From Stereum hirsutum FP-91666 SS1 (taxonomy: Eukaryota; Basidiomycota; Agaricomycetes; Russulales; Stereaceae): a DNA stretch of 64,000 nt. Shown here in pieces: positions 12,744 through 24,494 of this stretch (position 1 is its first letter; each line of letters opens with the position of its first letter). A model generated the notes under the pieces. The model did not search any database. It was not told the DNA's origin and saw only the letters and a program-made list of their open reading frames with translations. The stretch spans positions 1,201,245-1,265,244 of the forward strand of contig NW_006763138.1 of the NCBI RefSeq assembly GCF_000264905.1, read 5' to 3'. A program made the translations under genes and the position numbers.

Positions 12744-15700
12744 CTAGCCTGGGGGAGCAAGACACCTGTCGGCGGAGTAATCTGTGCGCGATAGAGGGAG
12801 TCAGTGTCAGCAGCGGATTGACGAGGGAGGGGGAATTGGCTGGAAGATGGAAGCACTACGCACTGAGATCGTTACCCCACCACTCGGGGAAAGCGTGCGC
12901 GTCCCCGACGGCACCGAACACGGCCAAGTTGAGGATGAAACTGATGACCTGGGTTCCACCGTCAAGCGCACCAGCGACGATGTAGTTGTCTATAAACATC
13001 ATGGAAAGCCGAGTCGTTCGAGTTCGAAAATAGACAGGGAGTCAGCGAGAACGCGAAATGGGACGAGACCGAAAAATAGCTGAGAGGAAGAGGCGTACAC
13101 TTCGTGAACCACTTCGGGTACTTCTTACGGAGGTAGAGTTGCGACGTTAGGCCGATGACCATAGCGGTGTTCACCGATGTATTGATACCGACTGAAATTT
13201 GTGACGAGTCAGCTATGCGAAGACCGACGACAAAGGCAAGGAAGGGAGAGTACGAACCAGAAAGATAACACGAGTACTGGACAACGACACCAGTGTTGAA
13301 GTTGGCGAAGAACGTGTTTTTGGGGTACATCCGGTGGAGAATGTAACCGGGGATGGGGAGCAAGCAGCCGATACCAAGGGCAGCGGGGACCATGTAATAC
13401 GTTTGGCCAGAACTGAACATCTGGCGGCCCAATGCGCCCCAAGCGATAGCCTATACAACAATATTAACACACAATCAGCCCGCTGTCCGAAGATAAAAAG
13501 AGTGCGGGCCCGACGTACGTTGGAGTTATAGCTTTGAGCGTTCTGTCCGGACCAGAGACGGGTACCAGCGATAGAGAGAAGCGCGTCGCGTTGGGAGTCG
13601 ATGACGGACAACATCATGACGTAGTTAAGGATAGCACCGACGATACATCCCAGAATCTGAACAACGAAGTTGACTCGCGGAGGGATCTTGATGTATTGAC
13701 CGAGCTTCAGATCCTGCAGGAGTTTGATGCCCTGCACAGTTGGCTGACCGCCGTAGAGCGCTGCGTACATGTTGGCGACTGGCAGCGAAAAATGTCAGCT
13801 CAAGCGCACGTGTAACTCATTACAAACCACTTACCAGGGTCTCCGGGAGCCATGTAAGAGGCGAGCCTAGACAGCGAAATCAGTACATTGACTTGGAAAG
13901 GTGCCACAGTGGCGTCCTCGCAACTCACATCTGGTAAAATCCATTAAGCTGGAAAGATATTCCATTGGTCAATAACGAGCGCTAAAAAGTAACAAGTAGA
14001 AATACTCACACCACCGCTGAACTCCTTGAAACCCAAAATAGCGGACGTAGTCGCGTATACGGTAGTCTGTCCAACACCCGGGTCCAATCTCGGTCAGCGT
14101 GCTTGCTACCAGCATCCCATAAAGCAACGATGACTCACGAAGAACAACGACAAGAACAGGATCTGCACGCATTCGGCACCGAAAAAAAGCACACAAAATA
14201 TCAGCGCACACGTCCGACGGAGCAGCCGAAATGAGCACGAGTGCTTACGACAGTCAGTGCCCACCAAGAGAAATGCGAATGGCCGGTGTAGTCCGTGGCC
14301 TGAGCCATGGCGTACGCGACGACCAGGAGGGCGACGAACCTATTTTTGGTGAGAACGCCGTATCGAGTCAGAACGTCGGCGGTCTGCATCGGCCGTATAG
14401 AAGAAACAACCACGTACCACCAGCGCGGAACCTTCTTGTAGCTGTGTGCCGCAGCGTGAGTCACCTTTTGTGGTAGGAAGATGACCTAAATTTGATCTTA
14501 CCGTTGCATCTCTGGAAGAACGTGCGTTAGGATTTTCCTAGTTCAACTACATAAGGATGTGACTCGAAATGACTCACTCAAGTAGTGCTCATCGTGAACG
14601 ACGTTGACCTCCTTGTTCCATGGGTTGAGCATGTTCACAAATGGCTTGATCCTACAACGAGGCCGTGATGATCAGTAAGTCAGACATTCATGGGGTGTAA
14701 AGATGTGGGTCTTACTCCTTCCAGTAGAACAAAAAGACGTGGACAGTGGTCGCGCCCATAGCCAAGTTCTGCGTGATCAGACTGAGGGCATTCGTAGACG
14801 AGAACCAGGCAGGCTAAAACATCGAAGCATAAGATCTGCTGTCAGACGCGGCAGATCTAGTCGAAAACCAAGAAGAAGAAAACGCACGCCGATGGCATCG
14901 TACTTGTCCGCATCGAACTTCCCGTTGGTAAGAATTGCAGCTGGTTCCAAGGTGAATCAATCGTATGGCAAACGCGTCACACAAGGAATCCGAGCTTACT
15001 CTGATTATACTCGTTGCCGTCAGAGTCGAACAACGCCTGTGACATGAAGGGGAAGTCTTGACCTCGCCAGATGTTGCCATAGTACACAGCGCACATCAAA
15101 ATGTACTGAAATTATGAAAGCAACCAACGTCAGACAATGGAATACTAGTGGACCAACGGGCGAGGGCAGAGACTCACAGTGAAGATGATGCCGATATCCT
15201 CGTTGATTTGCGTCCAGAGTGGGATGTACAAGTTATCGGAGCCAATCAGATTCCAGTCGAGGCAGACAGCGAACAACTGCATCACAAATTTAAGATAGGG
15301 GTCAGTGCGATAGCAGGCAACCGAGGTATGATTGCACGTACGCCCATGCCCTCGTTGTTGCTAGCACCTCCGAAGATGCTAAAATCACACAACAGCGGTT
15401 AATTAGACGACCATCTACCTAGAAACTCCGGGAAACCGACGCACTTGCGGATAGTAGCGTGCTTGTGGTCAATCAAGCAGAAGATCGTCTAATGTATCCA
15501 AGAAGCGGTCAGACTGAACCTCCAAGGGAATAGGAATGGAAGTGGCGCACCCAGCCAGTCATGAGAGGGAACATCCACTGAGGAACTGCGTGTGCCAGTT
15601 AGAACCAGCAACATTAAGGGCAATACTTCTGTAAATAAACTCACTAATCTCGTAGCAGAAAATAGCTGCGAAGACACCCCAGAACAGCTAAGGGGCAACC

Positions 15701-17054
15701 TCATCGTCAGTATCCCGCTTGCCGAGTGACAGCCAGGAAGTAACGAACCTTTGTGCGCTTACTGCCCAAACCACCGTCGAAGTGCAGAGCCTGGAACATG
15801 TTGGCGGACATGATGTTCGATGGCCAGAAACAGATGGATGGGTAAACGAGTGCCTCTTGCAAGAGTCCGGCAAAACCATATCCGATGAGCTGGGACGCCA
15901 GGAGCTGTTCAAACACAAAACGGCAAAGTGAGCGCTTGGTTCAAAACAAAACGGGCATAGTGAGGCGCAAGATCATCGGACATACAGTGAAAATAGCGAT
16001 CCCGGGATTGACTTTGTTGTCGCTGTAGGATGATGAGTTGGGACGCCCGGGCAGATAGTTGTAAATTAAGTACTGACTAGTACAGATCCTGGACTGAGAT
16101 GACCTGAATAGCCGTTGCGGATCTGTGTCGCCCTTATCAGTACAGTAGGAGAGGTAAATGTAGAACTGCGGGATTACTCACGAACTAGCCGTAGAGGACA
16201 TGATAATGATTGCAGCTGTTATCGGAGACGGTGAGTACATCCTGCGTGCCGCAACAGGCTGACGGCTCGCTACACTAACCATGTTCCTTGATGTTGAAAG
16301 GCCCTGGGTTGATCCACTTGAGGATTCCCTTCTGGGGAATGACCTTTTCCCAGAGCTTGCCGATGAAGTATGTCACGATCAGAAGGAAACCTGTAGACGC
16401 GTGCGGTCATTGAGCGGCGTATACAAGGAGATGCGCCCCTCAGGACAGACCTTGGGAAACCGTAAGTGTTTGAGGCTTAAAGTAGTACAACTGGGCCAAA
16501 ACGGCGCTACAAAGGCGTAAACGGGGCGTTAAATGGAGTTCATGTGGTGGAAGAAGTATTGATCACTTGCGTACCCGAAAGCAGAGAAACCGAGACCAAG
16601 GAAGATCATACGGAACGTGAGGACAGGGAGGTCCACGTCGTCACTGTCGTTTGAATAGGAGCATAGAGATGACAATCAGCACGCTCGTGATTGCATGGGA
16701 AGCGTAGTGGTGGCAGCTCGCGACCGCGGACGGGAAATGAGGGCGTACCGCGTGCTGAGAACCTTGATTGCAATGTCGTGGGCCGTTTCGACACGGTACT
16801 CGTCGTCTGTGGCTTCACCAGTGGCGAGACGTTCCTGCACAGAGAGCACGAAGAGACAGTTGGTCAACGTCGACACCACAACGACATCATCACTCGCCAC
16901 TCACCTCGAGTGCCTCCGTCTTCTTCAGCTGTTGGATGTCGTCGACGGATTCGGTAGAGTCGAGTGCACTGGAGCCCAGCTTCTCCTCGTCGTCGACGGG
17001 CTCCTGGTGGCCCCCGACGGGGTCGGGGATCTTCTCATTGCTAGAGTCAGCCAT
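12744..17054 (-). CDS. OPT-family oligopeptide transporter A
   Basis: Multi-pass plasma-membrane proton-coupled transporter of small peptides (OPT family; substrate inferred from the family). Start MADSSNEKIPDPVGGHQEP at 17054 opens an acidic cytosolic N-tail; an upstream in-frame ATG at 17156 looks less likely. Then come membrane segments with family signatures: WINPGPFNIKEH (the NPG motif), VNPGIAIFT, LLQEALVYPSICFWP, NIFGGASNNEGMG, PWNKEVNVVHDEHYL, the LLQDLKLGQYIKIPP motif and GYILHRMYPKNTFFANF. About twenty short introns split it. A 10 nt exon (14502-14511) links HYLE to the MQRYKKVPRWW stretch. The last intron can be left in, giving a stop at 12856 after WWGNDLSA; if spliced, the end is YSADRCLAPPG with the stop at 12744, matching transporter C. 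TATA-like box about 120 nt upstream. Confidence 0.93.
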
Positions 17055-17170
17055 GGCCTGCGTCCCAATGCTGCTGCCCACTAAAGGTATGGGAGAGGGG
17101 TCGACTGGACGATGGGGAAGGTAACGGTAGAAGAAGTCCTCGAAGGTTCCCGGCAACGGGACCCTGCGTT

Positions 17171-17178
17171 CTTATATA
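17171..17178 (-). promoter_or_regulatory. TATA-like box of OPT transporter A
   Basis: Minus strand reads TATATAAG about 120 nt upstream of the chosen ATG at 17054, and close to the alternative ATG at 17156. The spacing favours the downstream ATG. Inference from position. Confidence 0.4.
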
Positions 17179-19043
17179 TTGGCAGCTATTCGATGGTGTT
17201 CCATGCAACGGGACTGTTTATCTCTGGGGGCTCTGAATCTCGTGGGTACCTTGACCGGGCAATTACCATAATGTCAAGGAGCATGTTGCATCACTCCAGG
17301 AGCCGCCATCAAGCACACGATTCAATTCGAGAGGAGATACGAAAATTGCGAAATGCACTGAGAGCGGCAGGGGCAGTTAACACGAGCGGCTGACCGGCTC
17401 GTGGGCGCAGTCTGGCAGTTGAACGAGGATTAGGAAAGGAACGGGGAGGACGGACAACGATAAGTGACAAAAATAGAACAATAATGGATATGTGCCTTGG
17501 GGTGGGGAAAGGAAGCATGTGGACGACGGTGTCAGTGTTCAAGATAAGCACGGAGCCTCGCTCGCGATCTAGACGAAACGGAACGTCGCGGATAGGCTCC
17601 TGACTACCTCGCAGTATTCTAGCCGTATTCTGTGAAGCTTTCGGCTTCCTTCAATTTATGTAGCGTGGCCCAGACGTATATTTACGACGCGGCCAGCTCT
17701 TTCATGAGACTTGTAGCGGGAGATCTGACAGAACCTGGACATACGGAAGCTGGACTGCAGGCCAGATGTGACCATGAGTTTTCTTCCCGCTAACGGTGGA
17801 GCTCCTGCACACGGAGAGGGGAACAACCATACACAAACGAACGGAACGGAGGGTGCTCTTGCCGGCGATGCCCTTATTGCTGTGCAGCTTCGGGGTAGAT
17901 TCTGCCGGGTCCACATAACCTGCAGAGGTCCTCATTGACACAGTTCGGAGAATCAAAGACTCTTAGAAGGGAGGAAGAAAGCTCTTAAAGGAAGATGTGC
18001 ACACGACCTGCCAAAACCGATTCCGGTGGCGTAGATGTGATGATGAGTTGGACACCGTCAACAACTTACCGTGATGGCCGGTTGACCTGTCTTCGTTGTC
18101 CAACGAGGGAAGAAGACTCCTGACGGAGATTTACCAGAACTTCGGAGAACCATCGCATCAAAGGCCCGGTGACTGATGAATTCGGGCGCAAGGAGCAAAG
18201 ACGTCAACAGCTTCTAGGGCATATGCATATGCATATGCCACGACAAGCCAATGGTCTTCATCCTATAACATTCCGTCAAACCGTCAACTATGGCGACTTG
18301 GTGTGAATCGACGCACACGACGGACAAGTTCTTTGATTCCCTTCTTCAGTATCCATCGATACCCATCATTGATGCTCCTACTATGGTGGACACGCGCGAG
18401 AACGCCGTCGCGAACAGGCCGAGGATTAAACCCGTAGGTTCGACTTCGTGCGCGCGAACGCGGCAACGTTGCCTCTGGACTTATACAGCCTAACTTCAAC
18501 TGAGGTGATTGACTTCGCGGTGTTCGGAGGTCGTTGATAGCTGGTACCGCTTAAGAGGGAGTAGCAGTCGACGGTGGGTGATGTTTTAACTTGAGGGCAT
18601 CACGGTGGGCCTATCATGAATTCGAGGAGTACTCTGGGATAATAGCCTGCTAAAATGAGTGTTAGAGCCCGGGGATAGAATATATATCGGGTATGTTACT
18701 CGGCATGCAAAGTAGCGACAGAACGAAGACCACACGCACCTATATACCATATCCGTCTGTGGGTATTGGCACCGGCTGTAACCTTCGCGGCCTCTTGACG
18801 CAAGACAAAACGCAACAGCGGGAGTGATAAAATACACAATATACATTGAATTCGAATACTTGGAAACCTTACCCTACCGATACTTACACGACGTTTCTTT
18901 CTCCTTTATACCTCGTCTTCGTCAATATCCTTCACCTACCAGCCCACCAAAGAGAGCGCCCCCGAATGTGCAGGAAAACCTCATGTCCTACGTCTTCCCA
19001 AATCCAAATGGTTCAAACGATCTCCACGATTATCTTTCCACTA
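17179..19043. other. Gene-poor spacer
   Basis: About 1.9 kb between the 5' side of OPT transporter A and the 3' end of the quinone oxidoreductase. Short open frames (for example minus 17702-17956) have no recognisable domains. It contains a perfect 22 nt palindrome at 18218-18239, listed separately. No other feature seen. Confidence 0.4.
18218..18239. repeat. Perfect 22 nt palindrome of GCATAT units
   Basis: The sequence reads GGCATATGCATATGCATATG followed by CC and equals its own reverse complement. It contains three overlapping CATATG boxes and alternating purine-pyrimidine steps. It could be a binding site for a dimeric factor or simply a short unstable repeat; nothing nearby decides. Confidence 0.7.
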
Positions 19044-19060
19044 TCAGAACCAATTGAACA

Positions 19061-21330
19061 TCAGGACACCGGAACATACGCAGTCGAAAAACAACCGTGC
19101 AGAAGAAAAGACAGTGTGCGTGGTGAGATGAATGTCAATGATACATTCCAACTGATGATGGTGTCTGATAGGTATAGCTGATGGCCTATAGTGCCCACGC
19201 GACGACGTACCTGTTCTTATCCGCCTCCATCTCCCGTGTAGCTTTCTGGATATCTTGCCAGGGGAACACCTAAAGATACACCACCAGCGCCACCATCGCC
19301 ACAAACGAGCATGGTGCGCAAAATACGAAACACAAAACGCAAACGGCACGGATCAGTATAAGCATTAGTAAGAGTGATGAGATTGCAGATTGTGGAAAGT
19401 GATTCAATATGGGATGGGGGCGAGAGACACGGGCTCAGAAACACATGGATATGGTCGCACGGGCATGCACCTGCTGGTGTACCTGAGCGTGTCTGTACTG
19501 ACAAATCGGGCGGCAATGGGCAAGAGAAACAAGGAAAGGAAATGGGAGATATGATGGGACGGGTAAATGTCGGGGGATGGGTCTATGGTAGGTTGTAGAT
19601 AAAGTGTGAATTTTGAAAGAGGTGAAGAGCTGAAGAGCTGAAGGGAGCGACATAGATTCAAGGGACAAAAAAGTAGACGGACAGACCTCGTGGATATATG
19701 TCTTCAATTTCCCATCCCCCTTCTCGCCCGTAATGTCACCCAAGCATTCCTTTGCGAACCTAGATGTATTAGTATAGTATACGACGAGCAGTCGAGACAG
19801 TGGTCACATCCACGTCCACACAGGATCACCGCATTCATTACGGTAATGGATGAGGGATGACAAGGGGAAAATCTCAGCCATTGAACTACATAACAAAGAC
19901 AACGGACCTCGAACCTCTGAATCAAATCCGCCTGGTACTCCACCGAACGAGACCTAAGCGTGGATCCCTGAATGCGCAAGCGCTTATAAAGAATAGGTTG
20001 CAAGTTCGCGCCCTGGATCTCCGCACCTGGATCCCACCACCACAAAGGTTAGCCACTCATAACAAGATAAACAGTCGAGTGATCTTACCGCTCAAAAATG
20101 CCAACAATGTCATCCGTCCATCCATGGCCAGACTGTCGATGTTCTTATGCCAATGACTTTGTCCTACTGGATCGACGATCACATCCACTCCTTTGCCGTT
20201 TGTGGCGGTTTTTGCGACGGCGCTGAAGTCTTCGGATTTATAGTTTGCTGCGTGTGTGGCTCCGTTGTTCATGGACAGTAGCCAGGAGAGCTTGGATGGG
20301 GTAGAGGCCGTAGCCGTCACAGAGGAGCTGAAGAAAAAAGACACATAGAAATACGGCGTGAGATATGAAATTGTCGTGGGACGGAGCATTATAATTAGGG
20401 GCTGAATTGAACGAAGCGGGTATGTGATGGGTGGCGTACAGTCAAGTGGTCCCGAGCGGGAGAAGGGAATAGTTTACTCACGCGTCGAAGTAGCGACACA
20501 GCTGAATCGCAGCTACACCCACACCGGAGGCTCCAGCATGGATCATGGCACTCTCTCCTCTCTTGAACTCCGCGACCAGAAAGAGAGCCTGGAAGGCTAT
20601 ATAGATGCCACACAGGGGTTGCCACACGAGCCGTACCGAATGAAGAGAACAAGTAAGAATCAGCGATATATTCTTCAACGTGAACAACTGGGTTGAAAGT
20701 CGCGAAAAACGAAAGGCTGAGGATGAGACGTACCGGTGAGAAAGTTCTCGGGGATTGAGGCGGCTTCAACCCACGAAAGGTGTTTCGGCTTGTGCAGCAG
20801 ATGTGTCCCGGGGAGAACGATGTACTCCGCGTAAGCTCCCTACGAAATCGTCGTATCGAGTACCGCATACACATCGTTGACAAAAAGACGAATGAGAGAG
20901 GAAAGGAAGACGGCAGACAAGTCAATACTACGACGCTAGGCTTTTCACTGGATAGACTCACCCCGCTCGCCAATCCAAGTACTTCATCCCCGACCTTCCA
21001 GTTCCCCGATTGACTCCCGACCTCTTCAACTGTCCCCGAGAACTCGACGCCAAGGATAGGTGAAGCCCCAGCCGGGACGGGGTAAAAGCCTAGACGTTGA
21101 ACGATGTCCATGCGATTCAGTCCGAAAGCTTTGATCTACCACCACACAAAATAACATTAATAGTTCAGAAAAAATACAGATCCGAGACAACGATGGATAC
21201 AATACTGTGAACTCACCTTTACGAGGACTTCATTCTGTTTAGGGGTAGGTTTGGGCGCTTCTCCAAGATAGAGGTTCTCCACCGGACCTTTACCATCCTT
21301 AATCAAAACGGCCCGCATCGTTTCGGACAT
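19061..21330 (-). CDS. Zinc-independent quinone oxidoreductase (zeta-crystallin/PIG3-like)
   Basis: NADPH-dependent medium-chain reductase acting on quinones, no zinc ligands seen. From the ATG at 21330: MSETMRAVLIKDGKGPVENL, then KAFGLNRMDIVQRLGFYPVP, GVEFSGTVEEVG with WKVGDEVLGL, the hydrophobic IVLPGTHLL region, MIHAGASGVGVAAIQL (nucleotide-binding loop), GVDVIVDPVGQSHWHKN, LQPILYKRLRIQGSTLRSRS and VFPWQDIQKATREMEADKN. All are typical of the PIG3 branch. The final exon is uncertain: after the GTACGT donor near 19211, one acceptor gives a stop at 19061 and another at 19044; neither tail resembles the usual family ending. An in-frame ATG at 21513 would add 61 residues rich in Arg, Ser and Thr and lacking acids, like a mitochondrial presequence, but a TATA-like sequence at 21531-21540 lies too close upstream to make that start safe. 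Confidence 0.88.
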
Positions 21331-21530
21331 TCTGTTCGGGTTTCTATGTAGGTTCGTGAGGGTACGTCGTAGAGCTATGGTAGGTAACTTGTTCACAATT
21401 ATCGAGGAACGGCGAGCAACGGTGGTGGTGGCGGCGGTACTGTTGAGAATGTGGCTCGGCGTAGACAACCAGGTAGGCCGAAAGTGGACACGAGCGTGAG
21501 CAAAAATTTGCATGCTAGATCCTTCGTCAC

Positions 21531-21540
21531 TATATAAAGT
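21531..21540 (-). promoter_or_regulatory. TATA-like element of the quinone oxidoreductase
   Basis: The minus strand reads ACTTTATATA about 20 nt before the far upstream ATG (21513) and 200 nt before the family-like start (21330). If it is the TATA box, transcription would begin near or after 21513, which argues for initiation at 21330. Confidence 0.35.
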
Positions 21541-22113
21541 GAAAAGAAAAGACCCGCTGACTGAGCGACTCTATCCACAACGCCCGTGAGTTGAACCGGT
21601 CCAGCGTCGGCCGTGCCGACCAAGGGTATCCATTGGAACCCATCGCAATAATCGTTTAGGATGTGCAGGTCTCCGGTTATCCTCGGACGGGAAATCTACC
21701 CAGGGACACGATGTCCGAATAATGGTGAGCTGTTATTTGTTGACGGCATGTTCTTTTGAGGATATTTTTCTCCAGGTAAAAGTTTGGAGAGGCTTGGTAC
21801 CTTTGTCAACTTTACCAACCGAGCAAACCGGATTCTCCCGCTGACCAGAGGGTGGCACAATGATCGTACATCACCCCAGTCGTTCCAACCTACACAGGCT
21901 GAGCTCTCAATACGATCTATCATGACATCCAAACGCTATGCACCCCCATTTTCTCCAACTAAATCAAATCTTTATCGATTCCATCGCCTACACCTTGATG
22001 TGACTACCCAGTAAGATTGGGCCACACTGCCATAGCCTAGCTACTCATCCAAACTCGATACAGCGAGGACGCTGGAAAAAGATGTGAAGACATACAAAAT
22101 CATGCAACAACAT
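21541..22113. other. Intergenic spacer, nothing seen
   Basis: About 570 bases between the promoter side of the quinone oxidoreductase and the 3' end of the first F-box-like gene. Small open frames on both strands show no domain. No repeat or RNA gene seen. Confidence 0.4.
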
Positions 22114-23739
22114 TTAAAAATCTTCTCCTCTCTTCTTCAACCCGTTCACGACCTCCAAAATCCCGAGTTTCCGAACATCCTCATAATTCTGCGCCCAGGA
22201 GGCAGAATACTTTGCCCCTATACGCGTATGGAGAAAGGTCTGTTCCCAGTCCTCTCCGTACTCTTTTACTGCATAGTCCGGGTTCGTGATCTCCTTGTCA
22301 ATCACAAAGAAGTTGTGTTTGGGATGACGTATCCACGAAACTCGAGCTACAGTGCATCAGTCAAAACGATCAATTTGGGGTATCGAGGCAGTTGGAGTGA
22401 GAGGAGCGCGGTTATGGGATAGCGTAGCGAGACGTACTTTGTGGTATTTCGCAGCAAATGAGTGTCGGACAAAGTGAGGCCCATTTCTGTACAACCTGAA
22501 AATCACCCTCGGCTGTACAAAGCTCTCCAGAGAGTCTATGGTAGTTGGCTCTTGAAAGACGGAGGATTTTCAGCGATTTAAACGAAGGGAGGATATCGGC
22601 AACCCTGAGAAGTATAGCGTCCTGTTCATCGGTAAATAACGAGCCTACGAGATGCTAGATCATGGATAACGAACGTTGATACCCGTTCTGGTAGAGCCAT
22701 ATAAGTCGACATTGAGGATGGAAAGATACTGCAGCTCAGGCAGCTGTTCCGCCGCAAACCTCATGAATCGGATGTTCCACTCCGGCGATGAATATGTGAC
22801 AACAACGATGGAGCTCTGCGATTGAGTGAGAGCCTCCACGGCCTCATCGGTTCCTTGAGTTCCGCTTTCATTGAAGTAGTGCGGCCAGAAGAAGGACACG
22901 TTTGTAACGCTTGAGTTAGGGATAAAGATCGGCGCCATTGTCGGAGAGCATTGGAACGTTGTGACCGCCGAGGGTAGCGGAAGAATAAATTGAGAAACAA
23001 GTTCCCTGCCCACGCGTAACTTGTCGGTCATCGTTGTATCCTGATGCCAGATGGAAAGAGAGAGGAATTGATCCAGATGACGCTGCACAAATGCGAGAAC
23101 ATGTGCATCGAGGGTGATGTCGAGTGAGAGATGACGGAGGAGGGGGAGACGCAGTTCGTGCATAAAGAATGCGCGGGATAAGGAGAATTGGATGACGGCT
23201 TCGATGGTGACGGCTTCGACACTGAGACGACGAAGATTGATACAAGCGACTATGACCTGTCCTCCACGCTCAAGGGTAGTGGCAGGCGTTTCACTGTAGC
23301 GGAGTGGCAGGAGAATCAGAAGCTGGTGGAAGAGCACGGCAGGAAACATGACTCACTCGCATGGCGTACGTCTTGCCGACCAGGCGAAGCCTTCGATTGA
23401 GACTCTGACGACCAGATCCTTCACCATAAGGGCGAACTCTGGCCGAAGTTGCAGAACAGTGTCGGACAGAGAGCGGAGGGCATGTATATTTGAGATGTTG
23501 ATTGGTCCGCTGTAAAGGGAGGCAGTACATGCTCCATTGAAAAATCTGTTGACACGACTGAGTGAATTGCGTTCCCAAGAATCCGTCTGGTCAGCGATCA
23601 AGGCGAGGATTTCCGCAGGAAAGTCTGTCAGGGAGGTAGGAGTGATCTGAGCAACCACGTGTTCCTTTGTTGGCGATGGGCAAAGAAATGGTGAGATGCA
23701 GTCAAGGACGGTGTTCGGTTCTGTCTTCAAGTCTGACAT
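22114..23739 (-). CDS. F-box-like protein, tandem copy 1
   Basis: Probable F-box protein: substrate-recognition subunit for an SCF ubiquitin ligase, by family. The N-terminal exon (from 23739) contains TDFPAEILALIADQTDS then RVNRFFNGACTASLYSG, the usual fungal F-box-like helix pattern. A GTGAGT donor at 23349 gives a junction TPC-D-ETPATTLERG into a long exon (LRRLSVEAVTIEAVIQFSLS) built of leucine-spaced beta/alpha units like degenerate leucine-rich repeats. The final exon ends NYEDVRKLGILEVVNGLKK, stop at 22114. Order, spacing and C-terminal block match the next gene upstream (24495-26082), so the two arose by tandem duplication. The specific target is unknown. Boundaries of the penultimate exon (about 22480-22660) are only approximate. 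Confidence 0.75.
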
Positions 23740-24494
23740 GGTCGCTGTTCGGGTTCAAGAGAGAAAAACTCCGAGTAGTGAAACAATGACAAAAACACGC
23801 GTAGATGGGCCTGCCTCAATATGTCAGCGCCTACAAGGGATCACCGACTTCCTGTTTTGGGATCCAGTAATTCACGAAAGGCACGTTGGTCGGGATCTAG
23901 AGGCTAGTAAAACACGCTGAGTAGTAAACAGGTAGGGCGCGGCGCTTGAGAATGACAGTCGCTCGCGTTCGTTGCCCCCAGGAACTTGAACACTTCCTCC
24001 AGTCAACCTCTCCTACGAGATTGACCATTTCCGGAACGTCGGACAGAGGAACATCATGAACACCCTCCTGAACACACCCAAAGGATGAGAGCTAGGCGAG
24101 ACACAGAAGAAGGTGCATCTACCTGGCCCATAAGCGTGGCTTACCACATGCCAACAGCCCTGCAGATGAGCTCACGAACATGAAGTTCTCGTCATGCCAT
24201 TCTTAGGAACAAGCCTTCTACTTCGGCAGCACAAGCATGATGCGGGAAGTTGCTTGCTTCATGTAGTTGCTTGTCCAATAGCTCTTACTATAACCACCCA
24301 CGCCTCCATGTCGAGTGGCTTGGAGTGGGGACATGAGGGCGCAAGGCTGCGTACACTTGGAGAAGCCCGAGGAGCACAATGCACAGGGCGGCAGTTTCCA
24401 CATCCACGTCGGTCGCCAGACGAGCGCGCCACAAAGATACGAGAGAATGACAACAAAAAATGGATATAACGCAAAAACCTCACTATCATTGACA
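23740..24494. other. Spacer between tandem F-box-like genes
   Basis: About 750 bases that must hold the promoter of copy 1 and the 3' end of copy 2. Open frames here are short and shadow-like. No TATA box or repeat stands out. Confidence 0.4.
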
